Assembly (NCBI GenBank): GCA_964477815.1
Contig: CAYZEO010000010.1
Location: 1-27,860 of the forward strand
Length of the DNA stretch: 27,860 bases
Source of the DNA: DAOVGZ01 sp964477815
GTDB lineage: Bacteria > Babelota > Babeliae > Babelales > Vermiphilaceae
Reading direction: 5' to 3'
Every line of letters begins with the position of its first letter. Position 1 is the first letter of the stretch. Of the stretch, positions 16,333-23,866 are shown piece by piece. The notes beneath the pieces were generated by a model. It was not told the DNA's origin and did no database searches. It was given only the letters and a program-made list of their open reading frames with translations. The translations under genes were made by a program, and so were the position numbers.

Positions 16333-18963
16333 TTACACCCTACCCACACGAATTTTAATCAAATCATCAAGCAGCAAAAACTTTTTAACTACTTGAATCA
16401 TTTGCTCTTTTTCAATCTGTAAAATCTGCTCAGCCCTCTTGTCAAAGTAATCTTTTGGTAAACCATAACGCTCAAGAAATAAAAATGCGACAGCTGTTTG
16501 AGTATTTGACTCAAAATTACCTACAAGCGAGTTAATGATCGAATTTCGCGCATCGATAAACTCCTGGTCTGAAATATTTTTCGTCGCATTGATAATTGCC
16601 TTCTCAATAATGTTTTCAGCTTCAGCCAAAGAATCCAACGAAACAATCGTCTTAATACCTATCATACCAGGCTGACGTGAAGCACCCAAAACAACAGAAC
16701 CACCTATAGTATAAAAAAGACCTGTTTCTTCACGAATTTGAAACAAACGCGAACTTAAAGAACCTGTTACCCCTCCAGTAAAAATCTGATCAAAAACAAG
16801 AAGCCTATCGTACTCAGCATCCATTCTTTTTACAGAAAGACCAGCGTAGCACAGGACAACCTGATCTCGTTTTATTTCATAATTTATTGTCTTTCTTTCC
16901 GGAACTATAAGTTCAGGAAAATTTATATCATGAATATTCAGGCCTTCCCAAAAACCCAAAGTCTTGCCTACAATATCCTGAACATTGTAGCCATCTAAAT
17001 TTCCAACCAATGAGAGGGTTGCACCCTGTGGACTTATATATTTTTGGTGAAAGTCGATCAGGTCATCTTTGGTTATTTGAGAAAGCGATTTTTTCGTTCC
17101 AAATTGATTTTTGCTGTACTGATGCCCACGATAAATCTGCTCTCTGGCCAGCTGCATAACAAAAACACTGGGCCTATCCCAGAAATCTTCAAGATCAGCC
17201 TGCATCTGAGCACGTATTTTTTCCAAAGATGTTTCGTCAAATGTTGGATTGCAAAGAATTTCCTGCAAAAGCTCCAAGCCATACAAAAAATCAGATTTCA
17301 ACATGCTCATAGTTACAAAACAGGGAACAATAGAAATGGCCATTCCACGAGATTCTAATTGTTGAGCAAGCTCTTCCCATGTATATTTTTTTGTTCCTTC
17401 AAGCATCATGCGACTAACAAATAGAGCTAAACCCTGTTGATCTTTCGGATCAAAAAAATATTTTGCTTTCAAATCAAGGGCAAGCTCAATCATTTTAATT
17501 CCAGAGTTGTTATAAAAAAGTACTTTCAGGCCATTTTCCAAATGACATGATTCAGGTTGCGGATAAGGAAATAGCTTTGGATCTTGTGCAACAACCTTGT
17601 TTACATATTGCCCAGGCTCTACAGATTGAGCTCTTACAAAAGTAGACAAAATTCGCTCATCTTCTTGATCTTCACGAGCCTGCATAATGATCCAACGCTC
17701 CTTCTCATCTTGCGGCAACGGCAAAACAGAACCACGATGCATAGAAATCGGCCTGAAATAATCTGAAAAAAAATCCTCCAATCTTTTTTTTAAATCTCCC
17801 TCAAGTTGATTGAAATAATTCATTACATATTTTTCGTTTTTGGCGGCTGTATAATGTTTCCCGATCTCATAAGCGAGTTCTTGATAATCTTCGAACAAAC
17901 TCAACTGCTCTACTCGCATTTTCTTTTTAGCCCGCTGTAACTCTTGAGCGCTAATACCATTTTTCTTAATATCATCAATTTCATCTAAAATGATAAGCTC
18001 AATCTGCTCAATTGACGTAATATTTTTAGGCCTAATTTTTATAAAGAAAAGACCATAATCAAAAAGATCATCTACAAATGCTTCCAACTCCGTAACCAAA
18101 AGCAATTCGTTAACAAGCTTTTTGTAAAGTCGCGAGCCTCGACCGTTGCATAAAATCCATGCCGCAGCATCCGCAAGATATCCCAACCCCCTGGAAGCGC
18201 CAGGAATAACAAAAGCAAACTGTACAATTGGCTGCTGTATATCGCGATAAAGGGTGACAGACTTAGAACTCATGTCAAAGTCAGCAGAAAAAAACTCTTG
18301 TTTATAGTTATTATCGGCAGAAATAAATCCGAAAGTCTCTTTTGCACGAGTAACAACACCATCAGGATCAATATCACCCACAAGAACAAGGGCAGCATTG
18401 TTTGGGACGTAATATTTTTTATAAAACTGTATCAATGAGTCTTGTCGCAAGCTCAAAATGTCTTGCTTATAGCCAATAACAGGATGATGATACGGATGAC
18501 CAGAAAAAATAGCTGCTACCATCTGCTCCACAAGACTATCATCAAAATCATCTCTATACATTTTCAGTTCTTGAATAACAGTTTTTAATTCGGCATTAAA
18601 CAACTCTTGCTTGAATGTGCAGTTTTTCATGCAATCTGATAACAATATTAATGCTTCGTGCCAATTTTGAGATGGAAAATCAAAAAGGTAGCCCGTATAG
18701 TCTTGCGAAGTAAACGCATTACAAGAACCTGAAAGCTTATTTGTTATCAAAGGAATATCAGACTCGGACAACTTGTGCGTCCCCTTAAAAATCATATGCT
18801 CAAGAAAGTGAGCCAACCCTCTCTGACCCGCATACTCATTTTTCGACCCAACACCATACCACAACTGCACAGAAACCTTTGGAACATTTTTTATTGGACA
18901 AGCCAGAACAGCCAAACCATTGTCCAAAACATATTTAAAAATGGAGTAAAAATTATCTTTCAT
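16333..18963 (-). CDS. M16 zinc metallopeptidase (pitrilysin family), copy 2
   Basis: This is a tandem paralogue of the downstream gene, with the same two-unit layout. With the ATG at 18963 it has 876 residues, zinc motif H52-F-L-E55-H56, distal Glu 132 in V-I-Q-E, and the C-terminal gate I-R-E-E-T-G-L-F-Y-T-I-G-G. I favour 18963 because AGGAG lies eight bases upstream. The frame opens at 18999 and the extra 12 residues are hydrophobic (M-L-L-F-S-Y-F-V-G-A-S-L), so a weak export signal cannot be excluded. As called, it lacks a signal peptide, suggesting a cytoplasmic location in contrast to copy 1. It is first in the two-gene minus-strand unit and divergent from the gene at 19070. Confidence 0.9.
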   Translation of the reverse strand: MKDNFYSIFKYVLDNGLAVLACPIKNVPKVSVQLWYGVGSKNEYAGQRGLAHFLEHMIFKGTHKLSESDIPLITNKLSGSCNAFTSQDYTGYLFDFPSQNWHEALILLSDCMKNCTFKQELFNAELKTVIQELKMYRDDFDDSLVEQMVAAIFSGHPYHHPVIGYKQDILSLRQDSLIQFYKKYYVPNNAALVLVGDIDPDGVVTRAKETFGFISADNNYKQEFFSADFDMSSKSVTLYRDIQQPIVQFAFVIPGASRGLGYLADAAAWILCNGRGSRLYKKLVNELLLVTELEAFVDDLFDYGLFFIKIRPKNITSIEQIELIILDEIDDIKKNGISAQELQRAKKKMRVEQLSLFEDYQELAYEIGKHYTAAKNEKYVMNYFNQLEGDLKKRLEDFFSDYFRPISMHRGSVLPLPQDEKERWIIMQAREDQEDERILSTFVRAQSVEPGQYVNKVVAQDPKLFPYPQPESCHLENGLKVLFYNNSGIKMIELALDLKAKYFFDPKDQQGLALFVSRMMLEGTKKYTWEELAQQLESRGMAISIVPCFVTMSMLKSDFLYGLELLQEILCNPTFDETSLEKIRAQMQADLEDFWDRPSVFVMQLAREQIYRGHQYSKNQFGTKKSLSQITKDDLIDFHQKYISPQGATLSLVGNLDGYNVQDIVGKTLGFWEGLNIHDINFPELIVPERKTINYEIKRDQVVLCYAGLSVKRMDAEYDRLLVFDQIFTGGVTGSLSSRLFQIREETGLFYTIGGSVVLGASRQPGMIGIKTIVSLDSLAEAENIIEKAIINATKNISDQEFIDARNSIINSLVGNFESNTQTAVAFLFLERYGLPKDYFDKRAEQILQIEKEQMIQVVKKFLLLDDLIKIRVGRV

Positions 18964-19069
18964 TAATGATGCTCCTACAAAATAAGAAAACAAAAGCATT
19001 GATCCTATTAAAACAATTACATTACTATTTTATTGCAGGGTGGAAATTATTTATATAAAGGACAGAATT

Positions 19070-20008
19070 ATGCAAATAAAAATACTTATTGCTCTCGCGC
19101 TACTATACGCAACAACAGGAAACATTAACGCATCAAAACAATCACCTATTTCTCGGGCCAAAACAATGATTGCAGGAATAGAGCCATATCGCAAAGAAAC
19201 AACAAATTTTTTATATGGATTCTTGAGAGGATCAGGACTCAACCGACACGCAAACGACCTCAAAAAATGGAACAATCACATCGACAATTTAAAACAAAAA
19301 TTGGACCAAGCAATTGTAAATAATTTGACCCCAACAGAAAAAAAAGAATACCAATCAAATCAACAAAACTTTAACCTTTCACAGGTGAGAATGATATCCA
19401 GAACATTACCGGAGGTAAATAAACTCTTTAATACAATAGACAATATTACCGATAATGTTGCAAAAGAAATCAGAGATTACAGAAAAGCTGAGGGAAAATA
19501 TGCTCCACAAATCTCGAAAATACAAGCACAAATTAATCGACACAAACAAGAGATTTGGAAACTAAACAAAAACCTAGAAAAAATAAAAAAACAATTAAAC
19601 CCAGAATTAAAGCAATACTATGAAAAAATGCAACAAAACTCCAACAGCCTTTTTGCTCAAATAAAAGAACTGGGCAACACAATAAAAGCAAAATCAAACG
19701 TATTTCAAACAAATATTATTAACTCTCAGCAAAATATCAAAAAAATAAAAACAGAAAAAGCCGGGCAAGAACTGAAAGCTTTAGAAGCTGCAAGAAAAGG
19801 CAAAAAACTTTTCCTGAAAAAAATAGATAGCGTTATAGACAAGCTTTCAGAATCAGAGCGAATTAGATGGCACGCCCTGAGAGACCTCGACAAAAGAGTG
19901 CAGCTAGTTCAAGAAGTTATCCAAGAAGGGTCGGGCCCCATAGAAAAATGGAAACTTTCTTCAGATATACTCAGAATAGTTCCTCCAAAAAATGGCGCCA
20001 AAAAGTAA
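19070..20008 (+). CDS. exported coiled-coil hypothetical protein
   Basis: Family not recognised. Starting at the ATG at 19070, which has AAGGA a few bases upstream, translation begins with a signal peptide (M-Q-I-K-I-L-I-A-L-A-L-L-Y-A ending near I-N-A-S). The rest of the 312 residues is almost entirely charged and helical. Long Lys/Gln/Glu/Asn heptad-like stretches at about 50-100 and 130-240 look like coiled coils. There are no cysteines in the mature part. An earlier open-frame ATG at 19040 would put residues before the signal peptide. It is followed closely by the ComEC-like gene. Confidence 0.7.
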   Translation: MQIKILIALALLYATTGNINASKQSPISRAKTMIAGIEPYRKETTNFLYGFLRGSGLNRHANDLKKWNNHIDNLKQKLDQAIVNNLTPTEKKEYQSNQQNFNLSQVRMISRTLPEVNKLFNTIDNITDNVAKEIRDYRKAEGKYAPQISKIQAQINRHKQEIWKLNKNLEKIKKQLNPELKQYYEKMQQNSNSLFAQIKELGNTIKAKSNVFQTNIINSQQNIKKIKTEKAGQELKALEAARKGKKLFLKKIDSVIDKLSESERIRWHALRDLDKRVQLVQEVIQEGSGPIEKWKLSSDILRIVPPKNGAKK

Positions 20009-20073
20009 AAAAGGGTATCATTACATTTTACTAGGACGAAACTTAAAACAACGCCGAGACAACAGCCACACAC

Positions 20074-21210
20074 ATGCTCAAGATAATAGCTTTTTTGCAA
20101 TCAAGACTCCACCATATCACACCAATAACCGCCTGCTACATCGCAGGAATTTGGTGGCAATCATCTACAACCCCTTTTGAGTATTCTTATGTAATAAGTT
20201 TGGCACTAGTAGCAATCCTAACCGTACGCAACAAACTATCGCAACGACACCTTCTGCAAACAACCACCCTTTCTTGCGCCTTTTTCGCAGGCGCGCTGTT
20301 GTTTTTTATCCAACAAGAAAAACATGCAACAAATCAAACGGCATTCTGTGGAGGCCTGCGTAACATACGAGGATGCATAATGGAACTAAACGAGCCTAAG
20401 CAACGTTTTTTTAAAAACAGCGTCACCCTGAACACTTACTTAATACATAAAGATAAGGAATGGAAACCAGTCAATGCAAAGGTGCAAATATACACAGACT
20501 CAATAAATAAATTTTTGGTCGGAGACACAATAGAAATAAAAGATATTATTTTTAAAAAACCAATAGACCCTTCATTCAACTTTTATTTGATGAAGCAGGG
20601 AATAACTGCAACAACGCACCAAAAAAATCTTGAGTTTAAATTAATTCACCGGCCAAAACTCAGTCTTCAGCGAGCAGTTTTTTATAGCAAAAAAAACATT
20701 TTTGAACGATTGAAAAAAAAGATCTCACCAAACGTTTTTCCGCTTGTGTCATCAGTATTCTTTGGACTTAAATCTGGTCGAAAACATTTTTTAGATAGAT
20801 TAAAAGAGCTTTTCAAGGCGTGGGGAATTTTACATTTCCTCGCTAGATCTGGACTTCACTTAGTTATATTTATTTTTTTATGGAATATTATCATCCGCTT
20901 CATACCAATCGCCTTTATATTTAGACAAATTCTTTTTATTTTTCTTGGAGCAATCTATTGTGGACTAACCTGGACAAGCATCCCTTTTATTAGAGCAATT
21001 TCTATTTTTTTTCTGTACAAAATAGGCCCTCTACTGAACGCCCGAACAAATACCACTCATCTACTAGCTATTATCTGCCTCATGATGCTTTTAAACAACC
21101 CATCACTTCTTTTCTTTCTTGATTTTCAATTGAGCTTTGGACTTACATTTGCCCTCGCATGGTTTGGTCAGTTAAAGCTACAAAAAAGAACATTGTTGCA
21201 AAACTATTGA
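20074..21210 (+). CDS. truncated ComEC/Rec2-family membrane protein
   Basis: ComEC forms the inner-membrane channel for single-stranded DNA during natural transformation. The N-terminal helices and OB-like DUF4131 part (about 1-190) are present. The Competence domain follows, with its signature as F-K-A-W-G-I-L-H-F-L-A-R-S-G-L-H and later D-F-Q-L-S-F-G-L. Typical ComEC proteins run to about 700-800 residues. This one stops at 378, shortly after Q-L-S-F, so the remaining competence helices and the C-terminal metallo-beta-lactamase-like nuclease domain are absent. The ATG at 20074 has no clear ribosome binding site. No frameshifted continuation is visible, because the C11 peptidase gene begins 67 bases later. 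Confidence 0.8.
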   Translation: MLKIIAFLQSRLHHITPITACYIAGIWWQSSTTPFEYSYVISLALVAILTVRNKLSQRHLLQTTTLSCAFFAGALLFFIQQEKHATNQTAFCGGLRNIRGCIMELNEPKQRFFKNSVTLNTYLIHKDKEWKPVNAKVQIYTDSINKFLVGDTIEIKDIIFKKPIDPSFNFYLMKQGITATTHQKNLEFKLIHRPKLSLQRAVFYSKKNIFERLKKKISPNVFPLVSSVFFGLKSGRKHFLDRLKELFKAWGILHFLARSGLHLVIFIFLWNIIIRFIPIAFIFRQILFIFLGAIYCGLTWTSIPFIRAISIFFLYKIGPLLNARTNTTHLLAIICLMMLLNNPSLLFFLDFQLSFGLTFALAWFGQLKLQKRTLLQNY

Positions 21211-21277
21211 TTGAAAATATATCCTTCAACTATGATCTCCATCAGTAAAAAATAAACCTAAATAACGAAGGAGAACC

Positions 21278-22702
21278 ATGTCCACAAACAAACCGCTAAA
21301 ACAATCGTGTAAAATAATTCTTGCAACAATTGCCTTTGCACTTCCATCTGTCTTATGCGCATCCATGACTATAGAAAAACACTTCAATAAAATACATCTA
21401 GGCGAAGGAATACAACACAAAATCGAAAATGTTCAGATTGTAAAAACACAACCACAATTCCCAATGAGCACCAAAGACTGGACAATAATGTTATACATAG
21501 CCGCCGACAACGACCTTGCACCCTTTGCTATAAGAAATATAAAACAAATGGCACTAGTAGGATCAAACAAACACTTTAATATTGTTGTTCAGCTTGATAT
21601 TAGAAAAACAAGCGGCGAAAAAATAACAAGAAGATACTATATACAAAAAGGCCAAGTCTTACACCTAAACGCAAGCGATCCAACATCTCAAAAAATGGAT
21701 AGCGGCTCACCAGCAACCTTGGTATCATTTTGCAAATGGTCGATTGAAAATTTCCCTGCAGAACAGTTTGGGCTCGTTCTCTGGAATCACGGCACAGGCA
21801 TTCTTGATCCAAAAAAGGCTCGCACAGTAAGAGCAGATGAACTCTTTTTCTTTAACCCCGAGACTAATCAGTTTGAATTGGACCGCAGCATGGGCTATAT
21901 CGAACGTATGCTTGAAAAAGGAATTTGCTGGGATGACTCCACAGGCAATTTCCTGAGCAACGGCGATATAAAAGAGGCACTAAGCGCAGTACAAGAAGAT
22001 GCTCTTGATGGAGAAAAATTTCTATTCATAGGCTTTGACGCGTGCCTAATGCAAATGCTTGAAGTAGCAAGCAATATAAAAGATTTCGCCCATATTATGA
22101 TTGGATCCCAAGAAGTTGAGCTTGGCTATGGATGGAACTACGCAGACATACTCACCCCACTTACAAAAGAGACCATGAATCCAGTCGACCTAGCGGAACA
22201 CATCGTCACAACATACAAAAAAACATATGAAAAAATAATTGGCGACTTCACCTTGTCTGCTATAAACCTTGACGCTTTTTCATATCAAGAAAAAAATCTT
22301 GATGAAGTCGCGAAACTTTTAATTGAGGGGCTTAAGCTACAAAAAAACAACTCTGTTAGAAAAATGATCAAAACAAGCCGTGCTAAAAAAGCCTGCACAC
22401 AATTTGACGAGCCAAGCTATATCGATCTTCACCACTTTTATGGAAACCTCGTAGCAAACATCAACCAAATAAAACTAAAAAACTCAAATTTAGAAAATGA
22501 ATTTAAAAAAGAACTTACAGAAAAAATAAAAGAGGGAAGAAGACTAATAGAAAGCATCGCATTTGCACATGTAACAGGAAACAAACTTCCAAAGGCCCGC
22601 GGAGTCTCTATCTACTTCCCTTTGCGAAAAATTCACCAATCATACCTGGAAACCCAAGACAGCTCTTGGCTTGTATTTCTTAAAAAATACCTTTATCTAT
22701 AA
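21278..22702 (+). CDS. exported clostripain-like cysteine peptidase (family C11)
   Basis: The 474-residue product has a signal peptide (to about A28-S29). A clan CD caspase-like domain begins at D-W-T-I-M-L-Y-I-A-A-D-N-D-L (67-80). The catalytic His is H171 in L-W-N-H-G-T-G and the nucleophile is C256 in F-D-A-C-L-M, both in the order and context of C11 peptidases. These enzymes usually cleave after Arg or Lys. The C-terminal A-R-G-V-S-I-Y-F-P stretch is also typical of the family. AAGGAG five bases before the ATG sets the start. It is a probable secreted protease acting outside the cytoplasm, and the gene is closed by the terminator at 22732-22774. Confidence 0.9.
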   Translation: MSTNKPLKQSCKIILATIAFALPSVLCASMTIEKHFNKIHLGEGIQHKIENVQIVKTQPQFPMSTKDWTIMLYIAADNDLAPFAIRNIKQMALVGSNKHFNIVVQLDIRKTSGEKITRRYYIQKGQVLHLNASDPTSQKMDSGSPATLVSFCKWSIENFPAEQFGLVLWNHGTGILDPKKARTVRADELFFFNPETNQFELDRSMGYIERMLEKGICWDDSTGNFLSNGDIKEALSAVQEDALDGEKFLFIGFDACLMQMLEVASNIKDFAHIMIGSQEVELGYGWNYADILTPLTKETMNPVDLAEHIVTTYKKTYEKIIGDFTLSAINLDAFSYQEKNLDEVAKLLIEGLKLQKNNSVRKMIKTSRAKKACTQFDEPSYIDLHHFYGNLVANINQIKLKNSNLENEFKKELTEKIKEGRRLIESIAFAHVTGNKLPKARGVSIYFPLRKIHQSYLETQDSSWLVFLKKYLYL

Positions 22703-22731
22703 ACATCCATTCTTAGCAACTTAGCCTTTTG

Positions 22732-22774
22732 TAGGCATGCCGGTATAATAAATAGCCAGCATGCCTATTTTTTT
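22732..22774 (+). terminator. intrinsic terminator after the C11 peptidase gene
   Basis: TAGGCATGC (22732-22740) pairs perfectly with GCATGCCTA (22759-22767) around an 18-base loop, followed by seven T. The loop holds TATAAT (22744-22749), which could also serve as the -10 of a promoter for the uracil-DNA glycosylase gene 50 bases downstream. Confidence 0.85.
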
Positions 22775-22798
22775 ATATCCAAATACACGAAAGCAACA

Positions 22799-23383
22799 AT
22801 GGACATAAAAACATACAAAAAAAAACTTTTAGAAAGTCTTTATAAACCATATCTGCAATGCACCACCTGCCCGCTAGGCTTTCAGGGAAGAAAAAACATT
22901 GTCTTTGGCGAAGGCGACCCTAATGCTCAACTAATGTTTGTTGGCGAAGGCCCGGGAAGAGAGGAAGATTCGACCGGCAAGCCTTTTGTCGGAAGATCAG
23001 GAAGGCTTCTGGATAAAATAATTGAACTTGCAGGCTTAAAAAGAAGCGAAACCTTCATTGCCAATGTTGTAAAATGCAGGCCCCCAGGGAACAGAAAGCC
23101 CCTGCCAACTGAAAGCTCAACATGTAAAAACCTTTTACTATTTAAGCAAATCAAAATAATTAGGCCCAAGATTATCTGCACACTCGGGTCATCCGCCCTC
23201 GAAGCACTTATAGAGCAACCAGTAAGTATCACCAAAATGCGAGGAGCCATTCTTAAGGTCAAAAACATGACGATCTTACCAACATACCACCCAGCATATA
23301 TCCTCAGAAACAGAAAAGAACTGGAAAACTTTGCAAACGACATAAAAAATGCAAAAAAATATTTAGATGCTTGCCCAAGCTGA
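22799..23383 (+). CDS. uracil-DNA glycosylase, family 4 (iron-sulfur)
   Basis: The enzyme removes uracil from DNA in base excision repair. The 194-residue product has the four cluster-binding cysteines C21-x2-C24, C93 and C109 (the last pair 15 residues apart, as in the family). The uracil-site motif G-E-G-P-G-R-E-E-D is at 50-58 and the catalytic-region H164-P-A-Y-I-L-R near the end. The ATG at 22799 follows a purine-rich stretch without a strong ribosome site. It is preceded by a terminator whose loop may hold its promoter, and it ends just eight bases before the DnaA-box cluster, so transcription from it would run into the putative origin. Confidence 0.93.
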   Translation: MDIKTYKKKLLESLYKPYLQCTTCPLGFQGRKNIVFGEGDPNAQLMFVGEGPGREEDSTGKPFVGRSGRLLDKIIELAGLKRSETFIANVVKCRPPGNRKPLPTESSTCKNLLLFKQIKIIRPKIICTLGSSALEALIEQPVSITKMRGAILKVKNMTILPTYHPAYILRNRKELENFANDIKNAKKYLDACPS

Positions 23384-23393
23384 ATAATTTGGT

Positions 23394-23446
23394 GGTGGAT
23401 AAGTGGTGGATAAGTGGTGGATAAGTGGTGGATAAGTGGTGGATAA
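23394..23446 (-). repeat. five DnaA boxes at exact 11-bp period
   Basis: GGTGGATAA (reverse of TTATCCACC) starts at 23394, 23405, 23416, 23427 and 23438. The full repeat unit is GGTGGATAAGT. The 11-bp period puts all boxes near one face of the helix, which suits a cooperative DnaA filament. Confidence 0.93.
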
Positions 23447-23492
23447 CTTTTTCGAAGTTGCAGGCTAGGCAGCACCAAGAGGACTTATCGGT

Positions 23493-23501
23493 GGTGGATA
23501 A
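23493..23501 (-). promoter_or_regulatory. isolated DnaA box (minus orientation)
   Basis: One GGTGGATAA copy lies 46 bases past the five-box array and ten bases before the left arm of the 21-bp inverted repeat. Confidence 0.8.
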
Positions 23502-23510
23502 CTCTGAAAA

Positions 23511-23638
23511 GCCCCTGCAGGAGGGTGAAATCAGATAGTCCAATTTTCCCTCAAAAAGTTATCCACCAAGTTATCCACCAAGTTATCCACCACTTATCCA
23601 CCACCAAGTCGAAATTCATTTCACCCTCCTGCAGGGGC
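23511..23638. repeat. 21-bp perfect inverted repeat flanking the plus-oriented DnaA boxes
   Basis: Left arm 23511-23531 (starts GCCCCTGCAGGAGG) and right arm 23618-23638 (ends CCTCCTGCAGGGGC) are exact reverse complements with 86 bases between them. Each arm holds the palindrome CCTGCAGG. The enclosed segment carries four DnaA boxes. It could form a cruciform or bind a protein dimer at each arm. Confidence 0.9.
23559..23602 (+). repeat. four DnaA boxes at 11-12 bp spacing
   Basis: TTATCCACC starts at 23559, 23571, 23583 and 23594, opposite in orientation to the array at 23394-23446, making the origin roughly dyad-symmetric. Confidence 0.92.
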
Positions 23639-23660
23639 GATGCAAGAAATTAATCGGAAG

Positions 23661-23735
23661 TTATCCACCAGAACAACGCGAGCCTATTATTATTATATTT
23701 ATAAAAAGTTATATATAAATATAATGGTGGCAGAA
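23661..23735 (+). promoter_or_regulatory. DnaA box, DnaA-trio and AT-rich unwinding element
   Basis: A last TTATCCACC (23661-23669) is followed by a 14-base spacer with a GC-rich core (GCGAGC). Then come CTA TTA TTA TTA (23684-23695), which is 3'-GAT-AAT-AAT-AAT-5' on the other strand and fits the DnaA-trio consensus. About 35 bases of almost pure A/T follow. This order matches the basal unwinding system described in Bacillus subtilis. Confidence 0.7.
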
Positions 23736-23866
23736 CGGACTCCTAAAAATGGGAGCTCAAAAATCGGACTTCAATCTGAGATGGTAATTGATACTCATCT
23801 TTTTTTTCTTTTATTTTTTGTTAGACTAGAGTTGTTGTTGTAATCGGGCTTTTAGCGAGGTGTTAG

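Larger units (their letters stand above)
23391..23735. other. putative chromosomal replication origin (oriC)
   Basis: Within the gene-free stretch 23384-23866 lie eleven exact copies of TTATCCACC (DnaA-box consensus TTATCCACA), six on the minus and five on the plus strand. With them are a perfect 21-bp inverted repeat, DnaA-trio-like triplets and an AT-rich tract. Sampled + strand base composition changes from C>G to G>C across it. Together these are the parts of a bacterial origin. dnaA and dnaN are not in the window. The remainder, 23736-23866, has a T-rich run and the nusA ribosome site; TTGATA (23788) and TATTTT (23812), 18 bases apart, could be the nusA promoter. Confidence 0.85.

Noticed and set aside
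22927..23543. Minus-strand frames with repeated Thr-Tyr-Pro-Pro-Leu-Ile-His-His
   Set aside because: The peptide repeats come from translating the 11-bp DnaA-box array and the antisense of the uracil-DNA glycosylase gene. They are not proteins.
23394..23602. CRISPR-like array
   Set aside because: The repeats are only 9-11 bp, with no spacers of constant length and no cas genes. DnaA boxes explain them better.
23391..23735. Plasmid or phage iteron origin
   Set aside because: No Rep gene is present, both flanks are core chromosomal genes, and the repeat is one base from the DnaA box. It stays a minor alternative until whole-genome skew is seen.
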